Source of the DNA: Triglochin maritima
Lineage: Eukaryota > Streptophyta > Magnoliopsida > Alismatales > Juncaginaceae
DNA length: 64,000 nt
Direction of reading: 5' to 3'
Assembly: GCA_963682175.1 (NCBI GenBank)
Contig: OY821777.1
Coordinates: 13,846,001-13,910,000, forward strand
The first letter of the stretch is position 1, and each line of letters starts with the position of its first letter. Below are positions 37,501-49,732 of this stretch, in pieces. The notes under the pieces were generated by a model, which ran no database searches, was not told the DNA's origin, and saw only the letters and a list, made by a program, of their open reading frames with translations. The translations under genes and the position numbers were made by a program.

Positions 37501-38482
37501 TCACTTCACAACATTTATCCATAATTTCTTTTCTTTTCATTTATTTTACAAATAAATTAATCAATATATCATTATTTATGTAGTTTATGTATGAATTAAT
37601 ATTACTAAAATTTTATACCAATTTTTTTCCATTTTTTAAAAATAATTATTCGACAAATGTTGGTAAAATAATTTATTTATTAACTGCAAAAGTATAATAT
37701 AATTATATGATAACCAAACTTACAGACACTACAATAACGATTATATATAACTAAACATTACCACAACTAAAAATAACTAATGAATCTTCTTTTAATTATC
37801 GTTTCACCCATGTCGTGCCCAGATATTCTCAATGAAGTTTTTTTTTGTGAATCCATGTTAAGTAATTCAAAGAAAGATCAAGACGACGAGATTAAAATTG
37901 AGAGTGACGAGTGTTTGTGAAAATGTGTGAAGTGGTTAGAAAATAAATGTTTATTTATAGATGTAGAGAGTTTGTGAAAAAGACAATTTAGAATAGTAAA
38001 ACCAAAAATATATTCTCATGAAAAGTTAAAGCGTGGAATAAAATCTCTGCAAAAAGTTAAAGTTGAGAATAAAACCTACGAAAAATAGAATAAAATCTCC
38101 AGAAAAGATAAAGTTGACAATATAATGAGTTGGAAAGTTGAAGTGGTAAGAATACAAATCCTAAAAAAAGACAGTGGAAAATGAATTTTTTAAGATGCGT
38201 GACAATATTACTTTTTGAAATGTGTAATACGAGAATATAATCGTTCCAACATTGGTAGTTGTCCCGTTTGAGTTAATCACTAGAAAACTAATATTTCGAA
38301 AGTACAGTATTTATATAACGTGTATTTATCCGTAAAACATGAAAATATAAAAATTATGGTGATTTTTTAGAAACATTACTTTTATTTTCTAAGATATCTT
38401 CCTTTTAAAACAATATCATCATCTCTTTTATTTTTTTCAATTCAAATAACGTGATCATCATTAAACAAATACAAACAAAAAA
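37501..38482. other. AT-rich intergenic DNA, no gene
   Basis: Very AT-rich with scattered short direct repeats, for example ATAAAATCTC near 38040 and 38090. No open frame with recognisable protein content. It ends at the left terminus of the foldback element. Confidence 0.5.
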
Positions 38483-38769
38483 TGGGTTTTTGCTACAGTA
38501 CACCCCGCAAGTGTCCAAATTGGTCATATGCACATGCTTTTTCGGTATTGTCGCATATGCATCTCGAAAGCATCTTATTTGCGCAAATGCACCTGGGCCG
38601 TTCGTGGGCCCCACTCTAGAGAGACGACATGAATGGTCGTTAACGGTCGTCTGAATCAGTTCGTGATCCGTTTGGTAGGACGTGTGATTTGTGATTGATT
38701 GTAACCAAATAAATTTTACTAAGACTTATCTAAGACCATGACTAAATCATTACAGTGTTGGAATCAGTC

Positions 38770-38960
38770 TGCATCGAATCACTCTGGATCGACTCTTGCA
38801 TCACTCTGGATCGTCTATGGAATCGCTCTGTATCAACTCTGGAATTGTTCTGGATCGTCTCTGGAATCGTTCTGGATCGTCTCTGGAATCAATCTGGATC
38901 GACTCTGGAATCAATCTGGATCGGCTCTGGAATCACTCTGGATCGGCTCTGGATCCAGTG
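38770..38960 (+). repeat. Left-arm 22-bp tandem array
   Basis: About 8-9 units of TCTGGATCGNCTCTGGAATC plus two bases. Each unit is itself two 11-bp halves beginning TCTGGATC and TCTGGAATC. Overlapping open frames in all three plus frames come only from the repeat. Confidence 0.9.
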
Positions 38961-39287
38961 AATGTCCCTTCTACTAATCTAAGACAATGACTAAACCTAA
39001 CTCTCCTCCTTCCCAAATCCCCAGGTTTTCCCACTGTCCAGAAACCATAACTCGCATCCTTTCCAAAATCCCGTGAAATCCTCCAATTTGTGCAAAGTAG
39101 GAAAATGAGGACGATTACACGAGGTTTTGGAAAGGATGCGAGTTATGGTTTCTGGACAGTGGGAAAAACCCGGGGATTTGGGTAGGAGTCGAGTTAGGAT
39201 TTCCGTAATGTGGGAGAACTCGGGGATTTGGGAAGGAGGAGAGTTAGGTTTAGTCATCGTCTTATATTAGTAGAGGGGACATTCACT

Positions 39288-39610
39288 AGATCCAGAGTGA
39301 TTCCAGAGTGGATCCGGAGTGATTCCAGAGCCGATCCAGAGTGATTCCAGAGTCGATCCAGATTGATTCCAGAGACGATCCAGAACGATTCCAGAGACGA
39401 TCCAGAGTGATTCCAGAGCCGATCCAGATTGATTCCAGAGTCGATCCAGATTGATTCCAGAGTCGATCCAGATTGATTTCAGAGACGATCCAGAACGATT
39501 CTAGAGACGATCCAGAATGATTCCAGAGTCGATACAGAGTGATTCCATAGACGATCCAGAGTGATGCAAGAGTCGATCCAGAGTGATTCGATGCAGAGTG
39601 ATTCCAACAC
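39288..39610 (-). repeat. Right-arm 22-bp tandem array
   Basis: The same unit in reverse orientation (GATTCCAGAGTCGATCCAGA plus two bases), about 15 units. The array grew or shrank after the foldback formed, since the left arm has fewer units. Confidence 0.9.
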
Positions 39611-39883
39611 TGTAATGGTTTAGTCGTGGTCTTACATTAGTCTTAGTAAAATTTATTTGGCTACATTCAATCACAAATCACATGTCCTACCAAACAATTC
39701 ACGAACCGATTCATACGGCCGTTAACGGCCCATTCACGTCGTCTCTATGGAGTGGGGCCCACGAACGGCCCAGGTGCATTTGCGTAAATAAGATGTTTTA
39801 CAGATGCATATGCGGTAATACCGAAAAAGTATGTGCATATGACCAATTTAGACACTTACAGAATGTACTGTAGCAAAAACCCA

Positions 39884-40434
39884 ACAAAAAAACCCCACTT
39901 CATCCCACATTCCCACCGCGCGGATGGTAGGTGCCAAAACCAAACTACAATTTTTTTAATGCAATCCCACCCACGAACTTATGATCTTTATTTAAAGTGA
40001 TGTTAAAAAGTTTTAAATATTTTTATCTCAAAAAAGGTGAAGCGAGGTTACCGAACTCGCGTATAAATATTGAAAAAAATAGAATCATCAACCTATATAA
40101 AATAAGATCATAACAATAGTCAATAGATCTCGCAAATAGGCTTTCATGCACTGAACTTTTAGTCCCACGTCGCAAAATCTCAATAATACCTTCCACCCCA
40201 CCCGTATATAACCAGACCACCTCCTCAATTTTAGATTTTTAGGTCACAATTTAAAATGCTTTGATTGCCTTTTTTATGATAGCTGCTAGTGAGTGAGGGA
40301 ATAATAGTAGATCGATTTTTGTATAGGTTACGTTATTTTCGTATCTTTACAAAAATGGTGTCGTATTTAGGTCCAATTTTCTAGTCACGTTTTCGGGTCG
40401 CCTCGTTCATGTGGTTATTTGTCTTGTAACATGA
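39884..40434. other. Short intergenic spacer, no gene
   Basis: No coding region is supported. It separates the foldback element from the copia element and ends in the copia target site CATGA (40430-40434). Confidence 0.5.
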
Positions 40435-40645
40435 TATTGAAGATTAAAACAACAACGGTTATCACAATTAATCTCGTCTCCTCGGAATACATCAAGCAGT
40501 TAAGACACACCTCCTCGTATGCATACAACTCAAACGGAAAAAGGCAGCAAGTATATATATATGTTGATGTAAATAAATGATAATAATCAAGAAAAAATAA
40601 AAGTTTCTTCTTCTTCTTCCTCAAATCCGTCTCCAAATTTCTACA

Positions 40646-40657
40646 TGGTATCAGAGC
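40646..40657 (+). other. Copia primer-binding site
   Basis: TGGTATCAGAGC directly follows the 5' LTR and is complementary to initiator tRNA-Met. Confidence 0.9.
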
Positions 40658-40800
40658 AAGGTTGATCTGACCTCAGATTCCCCAAAGGTCATCACCGGTT
40701 TTCTCCTCACTGAGGGGGTTGAAGGCGGAAAAAAAATCAACCAACATCCAAACCCTCAAAAATCCACACAAAAACCCAACCCGAAAAAACCACCGAAATC

Positions 40801-43800
40801 ATGTCGGGAAACCACCACGAAAACCCTTCCCGTCTAGTCTCTACTCTTCTAAACGGGACAAATTACCTGTCCTGGGCACGGGCGGTGTCCCTCTCCCTCA
40901 GCGGCCGGGGAAAAGTTGGCCACATCACTGGAACCACAAGAAAACCTGAAGAACCAGAAACGGAGGCAGAACAAGAAGAGTGGCAGATCTCCGACCACTT
41001 GGTTATGTCATGGATAATCGCGTCCATGCAACCGCAGATAGGGGAGATCTTCCTCTACAAAGACAGCGCCAAAGAACTTTGGGACGCTGTTCAAGAACAC
41101 TATGGGAAGGCACGGGACTTCGCACATATCTTCAGAATCAAACAAGAAATAGCGCAATCAAGACAAAACCACAAAGGCGTCACTGAGTACCTTGGTACTC
41201 TCAGAAAAGCATGGGACGAATTGGGGGTATATGAACCACCGACAAACGATGCAGAGACTATCAGAAAAAGAACCGAACAAGACCGGATCTACCAGTTCCT
41301 GGTAGGCCTAGATCCATCCTTTTAAAATATCAGGAGTCAGGTGCTTATGGCCCCCGAACTACCAACGCTCGCTTCAGTCATCACCATGATCCTTCGCGAG
41401 GAATCGCGACGAAGGACCACAGCTCCTTCGCAAAACCAACCAACAACTGAAGCAGAAAATCAGGCGTTTTTCACCGGAAGATCACAAAACCAACATCAAA
41501 GTAACAAAAAACGCTATGGAAATCGGAAAGACGAACACTGCGAAAACTGCAAAAAAACAGGACATAGCAAAAATAGTTGTTGGTTTCTCCACCCTCATCT
41601 CCGACCACCAAAAGACAACGACAGAAGAGGAGGAGGAGATAGGAGAGACATATCTCACAGCACTGGGGGATCATCGGGCGGAGGAGGCTACATCGCCACC
41701 ACTGGAGGCAGCGGCAGCCGCTCGACCAACCCTAACCCTAACCCTTTTTTTCTCTCACAGGAATCGCATGGAATGTCAGCAGTCGGGTCGGGAGGATTAT
41801 ATACCCCAATGGATCCGACTCGTACAATCGGATCTGCTCCGAATCCAAGTAACAGAGAAAACGTTTTCTCTCCACAAACTTCAAACATGGGCCTGGCGGA
41901 TGGAGAAGGGGAGATCCACTCCCTTATAAACAAATTAAATGCCGTTTTACAAACCAGACCCTCAACTTCAGGTAATCTCGCAGGTATGGAAAAAACCCTT
42001 GAAAATCATTTTTCAGCCCTTCTGTCTAAGAAACATGAAAATAATATATGGATTATTGATTCCGGTGCCACCGATCACATGACCGGCAATCCTAACTTAT
42101 TGCTAGATCTCAAAAGAAACTTATCTATACTTAATAAATTTGTTAGTGTGGCTAATGGAAATCAAGTAGAAATAGAAGGAATAGGAAAAATAAAATTATT
42201 AGATCAGATTGCAAAAAATGTTTTGTATGTGCCTTCGTTTGAATCAAACTTGTTATCTGTTGCAAAAATCACCAAAGAACTAAATTGTAATATCATTTTC
42301 TCACCCAACGATGTTGTATTTCAGGATCGTATCTCAGGGAAGACGATTGGTAAAGGAAAACTCACAAATAACCTTTACATTTTAGACAAAGACAAACAGG
42401 CATTGCATGTAGGCAATTTATCGAAACATGAGTTATGGCATAAAAGGATGGGACACCCGTCACATCCTGTTTTAAAAACGTTTTTTCCATCTATTAAGTC
42501 TGATTTATTTTGTGATGTATGTAGTTTTTCTAAGCAAACTCGATTGCCATTTCAGTTATCATCTATTAAAACAAGACACCCATTAGAACTAATACACTCC
42601 GATATCTGGGGACCAGCCCCAACTGAATCCTATAACGAGTTCAAATATTTCATCACCTTTATTGACGATTTTTCTCGTACTACATGGATTTATTTATTAA
42701 AATCAAAATCTGAAGCCTTTAATATCTTTTGTATTTTTACGAGTTTTGTGGAAAACATGTACGATTTCAAAATTAAAGTTTTAAGGTCAGACAACAGTTC
42801 TGAATACACCAGTAATATCTTCCAAAAAAATTTAAAACAAAAAGGATTTTTTCATCAAACCACGTGTGTTAACACCCCTGAACAAAACGGTGTGTCTGAA
42901 AGGAAAAATCGTCATCTCTTGAATGTTACACGAGCACTACTATTTCAAAATCACGTTCCAAAAGAATTTTGGTCCGATGCTGTTTTAACCGCTGCTTATC
43001 TTATTAACCGACTACCAAGTCCTCGCCTCCAAAACAAACAACCACTGGAAATTCTGACTGGTCGAAAATTATTACTTGATCACTTACGGGTTTTTGGATG
43101 CATTGCCTTTGTTCACAGAAAAAAGATGACAAGTTTGATTCTAATTCTCATAAATGTATCTTCTTATGATATTCTTTTAGAAAAAAAAGGTACAAATGTT
43201 ATGACCCCAAAAATTGTAAATTATATATTTCTCGGGATGTACAGTTTGTCGAAAACAATCTGTTCTTCCACCCAGAAACTGAAGACAACGGACCACCAAC
43301 ACCACCGAACTGCAATGACGCACCAATACCCATCACCTGCGATCCAGAAATCACCAGGGTGACACCCGACCTCCAAGAAGAAGACAATGAAGAACCACAC
43401 AACAACGAAGAAGAAAACATTCCGAGGAGATCTACCCGACCTACCCGTCCCCCAAAATACTTGCACAACTATATCACTTCTCAAGTCACCTACCCTATCC
43501 AAAATTACCTGTCATACGAACAAATAAAAACCCATCACGCAGGTTTTTTAGGCACTATAGATAATCACATAGAACCAAACAACTATAATGAAGCCATAAA
43601 AGATCCAAAATGGTGTCAAGCCATGAAAGAAGAAATACAAGCCCTATAAACAAACAACACCTGGATTCTAACCACAATCCCAAAGGAGATTAAACCAGTT
43701 GGGTGTAAATGAGTATATAAAGTAAAATACAAAAGTAACGGAACAATAGAAAGGTATAAGGCAAGACTGGTAGCAAAGGGATACACACAAACCTATGGCC

Positions 43801-45098
43801 TAGATTACCTAGAAACTTTTGCTCCTGTAGCAAAAATGAACACAGTTCGTGTCCTTCTCTCCATCGCCGTAAATAAAAATTGGAACCTCTATCAAATGGA
43901 TGTGAAAAATGCCTTTCTTCAAGGAAACCTCGAAGAAGTATATATGATCCCTCCACCAGGTTACACATCTACGAACCAGGTATGCAAACTCAACAAGGCT
44001 ATCTACGGATTAAAACAAACTCCTCGTGCCTGGTATGCCAAACTTAGTCACTGTCTCATTTCTTACGGTTTTAATAAATCTTCTGCCGATGCATCCATGT
44101 TCACCAAACATCATCGGAACATCACTACCATAATCCTCGTTTATGTAGACGATATAATAATCACTGGAGATAGCGACCAAGAAATCAACCAAATTAAACA
44201 ACACTTAAAAGCAAAATTTGATATAAAAGACCTAGGACATTTAAAATACTTTCTCGGCATAGAAATTGCATATTCACAAAAAGGATCGTTCTTATCACAA
44301 AGAAAGTATGCTCTTGACCTCTTAAAAGAAACAGGAAAACTTGGGGTCAAACCAGCAAATACACCCATAGAAACTAAACTAAAGGTAAACACTACCGAAG
44401 GAGAACCTGTAAAAGATATCCAACAATATCAGAGACTTGTTGGAAAACTCATATACCTCACTGTCACAAGACCTGACATAACCTATGTTGTTAGCCTTAT
44501 CAGCCAATTCATGCATTCACCTCGAACTCCTCACTTAGATATAATCACTAGGATACTTAGATACATTAAGAAAACTCCAGGACAAGGAGTATGGATGAAA
44601 AACAACAACTCTAACTCAATCATTGGTTTTTCTGATGCAGATTGGGCAGGCAACCACGATAGAAAATCCACTACGGGTTTTTGCACATTTGTTGGCGGAA
44701 ACCTGGTGACCTGGAGAAGCAAGAAACAAAATATTGTTGCCAGGTCCAGCGCTGAGGCAGAATACCGGGCCATGGCATCCACCACCAGCGAGCTCATATG
44801 GCTTAGGCAATTACTGCTCGACATGGGGCAACCTTACCAGCTCCCTATAAAAATGTTCTGTGATAACAATGCAGCTCGACACATAACTCAAAATCCTGTC
44901 TTCCACGAAAGAACCAAACATATTGAAGTTGACTGCCACTTCATCCGTGAAAAGATCCAGGCAAAGGAAATTGAAGTTCCCTATGTTCCCAGCAAAGATC
45001 AACTCGCAGATATCTTCACCAAAGCACTCGATCAGCCACAAGCAAACTCTATTCTATCCAAGTTGGGTCTCTACAACTTATTCCAGGACCCAACTTGA
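40801..45098 (+). pseudogene. Copia gag-pol polyprotein with three stops and a frameshift
   Basis: The start at 40801 (MSGNHHENPS) opens gag, which is UBN2-like (WARAVSLSLSGRGK). TAA at 41323-41325 interrupts it in frame, where relatives would have Glu. A CX2CX4HX4C knuckle (CENCKKTGHSKNSC, near 41540), protease WIIDSGATDHMTG (near 42050) and integrase (HELWHKRMGHPS, FITFIDDFSRTTW, NTPEQNGVSERKN) follow. A one-base shift near 43120 changes frame. Stops at 43648-43650 and 43711-43713 interrupt the linker and the reverse-transcriptase start. From 43836 to 45098 the frame is open for reverse transcriptase (QMDVKNAFLQG, YVDDIIITG) and RNase H (SDADWAG, SSAEAEYRAMA, DNNAARHITQNP). All domains are otherwise in the normal copia order. 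Confidence 0.94.
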
Positions 45099-45749
45099 GG
45101 GGGCATATTGAAGATTACAACAACAACGGTTATCACAATTAATCTCGTCTCCTCGGAATACATCAAGCAGTTAAGACACACCTCCTCGTATGCATACAAC
45201 TCAAATGGAAAAAAAAGGCAGCAAGTATATATATATGTTGATGTAAATAAATGATAATAATCAAGAAAAAATAAAAATTTCTTCTTCTTCTTCTTCTTCT
45301 TCTTCCTCAAATCCGTCTCCAAATTTCTACACATGACATAATTGGCTATCCTTCACATGTCGGCATAATTGTGCAAGATCACCCGGTCCGAGATACTTGA
45401 ACACTTGTTTTTGCGTGCTTTTGAGACTATTCTTCTTCGATGGCCTTGAAGCATAAAAAAGAGTAAAAAACAGTAGTATCTCATACCTTTTGATCTTGTA
45501 TCACTACTATAGAAAATGTCATATACGTCGGATGTTAAGGCCTATACACGTTGGATATCAGCACCCTCACATCCGACGTGTATTCGCACGACGTCTATTC
45601 TTAGACGTCGGACGTGTAGACATCCGACGTCTATTGTCCAAGGCATAGACGTCGGATTCAAGATATCCGACGTCTATTCCTAAACATTGACAAAAAAATA
45701 GCATCCTGCACAAACACAAACATACAAGCATATATAGACAATCATTCAT

Positions 45750-46001
45750 TCATTCATTACAAAGAAATGTACAACACAAGTCTTCAGTTGCCACGTCGAG
45801 AACTCCATGTATCTCATCACGTAGTATGGGCTGAAAGGAAAGGAAAAGGTAAAGGAAAAAGTTGTTAGTTAGTGTATTAATCAAGATTTTAGCTACGTAA
45901 GGAGGAGACACCTTGAGGAGTTTGTTGACAATTTTGCAGACCAGGGTCTTAGGGAAACTGATTGACATCATTTCATGCTCATATTTGTATCTTATATCCA
46001 T
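45750..46001 (-). other. Unidentified open frame in the CACTA element
   Basis: An 83-codon minus frame contains RYKYEHEMMSISFPKTLVCK and KLLKVSPPYVAK. I recognise no family. The position just inside the sub-terminal repeats would suit the last exon of a CACTA gene or a captured host fragment. Confidence 0.25.
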
Positions 46002-46024
46002 TATCTTTCACCTAAATAATGCTA

Positions 46025-47371
46025 TGTTACGAGTTTTATGTTTAGTTTTCAGGAATAAATAGGTTTGAAGAGATGAAGCATAAAAAGACCCAAAAGCTGG
46101 GAAAAAGGACTGAATTGTGAGATCTGTGGACCAAGATGCAAGGAAGAAGGACCTGAATGCAAGACCGAAGGACCTAAGAGAAAAACAGAATACTCCTCAC
46201 CATCATGGGGAGTATTTTGGCAATTCTATTTGGGTCGGAGCTCCAACATGCAAAATAGATGCATCAAATACCAACAAAGCCTTCCAGAAAAGCACACAAG
46301 AAATTCCAGAGCGATCCGGACACTGTAGACCGCTAATTAGCGGTCTAAGACCGCTAATTGGCGGTCACTTTTGGCCCAAATGCGCTCAAATTGCTCCAGC
46401 ACATGTATTAGAGGATGTTTAGGCTATGTGTGGTATCTGTTTAGTCCCACATCGGGGGATTGTCCCGGATTAGCTTTTTCCATGCCTATAAATAAAACTC
46501 TTCACCTCCTTTTGTAATCACTCCATATTTTAAGTGGCTATTCTTCCTACTAGAAGTGAGGCCTTGAAGCACACACTAAAGTAGGAGGATGCTACTTTTA
46601 ATGTGAGTCATTTTATCAATAAAGTTTTGTGTTTCTTTCATTGTTTGTTTATGCTTCTTTTATTGTTTGTGCATGTTTTAGTTTAATCGTCTTTTATTTC
46701 TAGCTTAGTTTTAATATGCTTTCTTTGCTTAGTTTAATAATTAGTGTAATGTTTAGTGAGTAGTTCCATCCCTTTGGGGGGTGGAGTAGATGTACATACA
46801 TGCATTAGAGAATGGGATGAATGCTTCATTTTTGATGTGTTGATTAAACATGAATGTATGCTTCCTTGTTTAGGATAGAATTTATAACTTGATGAGTTTT
46901 GCCAAAATGATTAGACACCTCTCATGCTTGTTTAGGTTCTGAAATAAACAACTTGCATATGTAAATGTTAATCAACCAAGTTGGTGAATAGATTGATAGG
47001 TTTTGCCATAACATTTAGACACTTCCTATGCTTGATAAACACCACCTTCATGTGCTTAAAGAATGTATTCTACACCCACCTCTTTGCTTGTGTGCACTCA
47101 CTCCACCCCTTAGGGGTTTTCCATTCCTGAAATTCCAGCATTCTTGTTTTGTTCTTAGCTTAGTTCTTATTTCATTGTTTGTTTGCTTCTTTCACATTTC
47201 ATACTTCTTAGCGTAGTGTAGCGTAGGTTAGCATAATCAATCTTTCTCTTCCCTATTTTGCCACTTGATTTCTGATAAACAAGAGGTTGCTCACCTCCCT
47301 GAGGACGACCCGTACTTGCCACCGCTTCATCGCGGCCGTGCACTTGCGGTAGAAATATAAAATGTTCAACA
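46025..47371 (+). mobile_element. Probable solo Gypsy-like LTR inside the CACTA element
   Basis: The sequence starts TGTTACGAGTTTTATGTTTA and ends GCGGTAGAAATATAAAATGT plus TCAACA. The end phrase CACCTCCCTGAGGACGACCC, followed by ACTTGCCACCGC and GCACTTGCGGTA, is typical of plant Gypsy (Tat/Athila-type) LTR ends. TATAAATA at 46487-46494 is followed by a plausible R region. No matching 5-bp duplication was found at these edges, so the boundaries may be off by some bases. Confidence 0.5.
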
Positions 47372-47387
47372 GAAACCAAGCGGACGC

Positions 47388-47479
47388 ATGGCGTCGACGA
47401 CGACGTTAATCCTCTTTAAATCTACCTGCAGACAGAGGAAGGTAGGTTTAAAGATGATTGACGCCGCCGTCGACGCCAT
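47388..47479. repeat. 40-bp-stem hairpin
   Basis: 47388-47427 (starting ATGGCGTCGACG) is complementary to 47440-47479 at 35 of 40 positions, with a 12-base loop. Two of the five differences would be G-U pairs in plus-strand RNA. It lies between the Gypsy-like LTR and the right sub-terminal CACTA repeats and is the length of a small-RNA precursor stem. Confidence 0.85.
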
Positions 47480-48133
47480 ACAATTACTTGTACATCATTG
47501 TTCGGTCACATCGATGTAAATAAAATGCTGAGCAGACCGTATCGCCTTCACATACGCCGTGTGAATGTTTTTATCTATCTAATTATTCAAACATAATTAG
47601 AAAAGTGAACACATCATTGTTAGAGTAAATAAACTACAAATGAACAAAAATAAAGCTTTACTTACATGGAATCTGACGTCCCCATAGTGGAACTGTAGTG
47701 GCGGAGGAGATTGCGGGATGGATCAGAGAAATCAGACGGGATGGATCGGAGGAATCAGACGGGATGGATCGAGGAATCGGATCGCGGCGGCTAGGGTTTC
47801 GTATTTTCTGTCTGGAAAGAGTGAAAGAAAATGCAACTGTTTGATTTCTTTTAAAGACATATAAACGTCGGATATTGCATATGTCCGACGTCTATTCCCC
47901 GGCGTCACCAATAGACGTCGGCTTCTGTGAAGTCCGACGTCTATTCCCCGACGTCTATTGAATATAGACGTCGTGTTATAACAGACGACGTCTATTCCCC
48001 GACGTCTATTGGGTATAGACGTCGGAGTTATATGCAGCCGACGTCTATTCGATCTTCTCTATATTAGACGTCGGCCTTTGTAACAGCCGACGTCTATTAG
48101 GCGACGAGTATTCCCAATTCTGCAGTAGTGTAT

Positions 48134-49694
48134 AATTATGCTGCAACATTCTTGGATCGTAAGACGATTTTTCTCTCTTGACAATGGACTTCCCTACATA
48201 ACTTGTAGATGGCTTGTAACGTAAATAACTGTGCAAGATTTGCAGGTACGAGGTATTGCTTTTAATTTTCTTCTTTTGTTTTAAGGCCATGATGCATGCT
48301 CTCGTCGTGATGTTAGTTTAAGAATCTCAATCGATAATACATTTCTTGGAAGCCGAAAAACAATATGCTCTACCATAATCGGAATCCTCTCGTGCCTCGC
48401 ATCCAATCGGGATCGGGGATGAAACCATAGAAGAAGGCAGAAGGCATGCGTAGGTGGAGAGATTTTGGTTTCTGGTATAGCATGATGTATTTATATATGC
48501 TTGCAAGAGTTGCATATATTATATATTGAGATATTCAAACCACCATCACAACGAGTGCATCGTGACGTTCAAACAAAAGAAGAGTTAAAAACACAGACAT
48601 GTTACTTGTTAGAGAATATATACTTCACATATTGGTTGATTTGTAGGTATTTTCTTGGGTTTTAAGTTTTTCGTCAACTTATCATCAATTGGTTTTACAA
48701 TTGGATAACCGTACTTCAATAGATAGAATCTAAGAAAATGATCTAAATAAAGAAAATTGCATCCATCTTCGTCGCATCACACTCCCAAAAAAAAACTACA
48801 TTCTTTTATGTTCAGTATGATATAAGAGCGAAAGACATTTGGAAAAGGGATTGGATTTAGGGAAACGGTTGGAAAATCCAACCATCAAAAAACTAGCTTT
48901 TGCAAGAAACCAAATCCAATTTATATGCATCGAAACATGAACCCTAATGGTCCACCGACCTAAACTAGGCAAAACGGGGTTTGATGATCACTAAGGGGTG
49001 AAAGTGTGAATAGTAACCGCTCCTTCCGACAAGTCCCTATATGTTTCGTAGGATATAGTCACGAAATGTAAAAATCGTTTAAACATGGTAACGACAAATA
49101 TAAAAGTGTATTCGGTTTGTATTTGTATCTAGATTCATAATTTCAAGATTTTTCATAAATTTATAAATTAAAAGCATAATATTTGATACATATCCGTATG
49201 CAATTGTTGTATGCATCTATCAGTTTAATCTTGAATGTGGTTATGTATTATAAAAATTAAAATCAAAACCATATTTGTATTTGTTATATAAATAAACTAA
49301 AAATATAACAAAAACAATATTGGCTTTGTATCTGATCGTCGTCCTACTCACTAATAAGTACGATGTATCTGATGCTATTAAGATGCAACAAGTCTAAATG
49401 CATGTACATACAATGCAATATAATTTACGAGTAATTTTTTTCCTAACAAAAGTACAAGCATTACCCCCCCCCCCCCCAAAAAAAAACTGAAAACAACTTG
49501 AATAAAGAAGTTTACGGAATAAAAAATCGAATCACGACTCGAAATTCCAAAGACAGTGAGGATAATTAATGGGATTACCATCTTACCTCACCTAACACGA
49601 TTAAACCAAATAATAAAGAATGATTATCCGTTTCACAATAACGCTCACTCCCCACTCTTCCTTCCCAAAACCATCCAAACTTGCAAACCAAGCA

Positions 49695-49698
<4 letters not shown>
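48134..49698. other. Intergenic DNA upstream of the TMEM33-like gene
   Basis: No gene is supported. A 14-base C run at 49464-49477 followed by A's is present. The DNA on both sides of the CACTA element (near 45360-45470 and 48150-48300) shares GTGCAAGAT and similar words. The CACTA element may thus have entered an older repeat. The last 200 bases should hold the promoter of the downstream gene, but no clear TATA box is seen. Confidence 0.4.

Positions 49699-49732
<34 letters not shown>
49699..49732 (+). repeat. GA microsatellite in the 5' leader
   Basis: Seventeen GA units run directly into the start codon at 49733. GA runs in plant leaders are bound by BBR/BPC GAGA factors, so a regulatory role is plausible but not shown. 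Confidence 0.9.

Larger units (their letters stand above)
38483..39883. mobile_element. Long foldback (MULE-like) element with tandem-repeat arms
   Basis: The two halves are inverted copies over about 600 bp per arm. The ends are TGGGTTTTTGCTACAGTA on the left and its complement, TACTGTAGCAAAAACCCA, on the right. Each arm has an outer unique part (CATATGCACATGC..., CGTTAACGG...), then a tandem array of a 22-bp unit (TCTGGATCGACTCTGGAATC plus two bases), then an inner unique part (GGAAAGGATGCGAGTTATGG). The right array (about 39288-39610) is much longer than the left (about 38770-38960). A-rich flanks (AACAAAAAA) could be a 9-bp duplication but are too simple to be sure. There is no transposase. 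This is the layout of non-autonomous foldback elements. Confidence 0.85.
40435..45331 (+). mobile_element. Nearly complete Ty1/copia retrotransposon, TSD CATGA
   Basis: The 5' LTR (40435-40645, 211 bp) and 3' LTR (45106-45331, 226 bp) are almost the same. Most of the difference is a longer CTT microsatellite and A-run in the 3' copy. Both start TATTGAAGATT and end TTTCTACA. The 5-bp repeat CATGA flanks the element at 40430-40434 and 45332-45336. A primer-binding site (40646-40657) and a polypurine tract (TTGAGGGGGCA just before 45106) are in place. High LTR similarity implies recent insertion. Three nonsense codons and at least one frameshift in the polyprotein mean it cannot move on its own proteins. 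Confidence 0.95.
45502..48130. mobile_element. Non-autonomous CACTA element, TSD TAT
   Basis: The left end is CACTACTATAGAAAATG and the right end is CCCAATTCTGCAGTAGTG, giving CACTACT inverted termini. TAT flanks it at 45499-45501 and 48131-48133, the 3-bp duplication of CACTA elements. Sub-terminal CCGACGTCTATT/AATAGACGTCGG repeats fill 45535-45690 and 47865-48110. The same words occur at the 3' end of the large CACTA element (11340-11540), so both belong to one family and could be served by one transposase. No TNP2 homology is inside. The 2629-bp interior holds a Gypsy-like LTR and a perfect-looking hairpin. Confidence 0.93.

Noticed and set aside
38738..38990. Three overlapping plus-strand open frames of 60-80 codons
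   Set aside because: All come from the 22-bp tandem repeat, which is open in several frames because its unit has few stop triplets.
41705..41727. Telomere-like CTAACCCTAACCC within the copia gag-pol
   Set aside because: Only about three units occur, and they encode a Pro/Asn-rich linker of the polyprotein. It is coding sequence, not an interstitial telomere.
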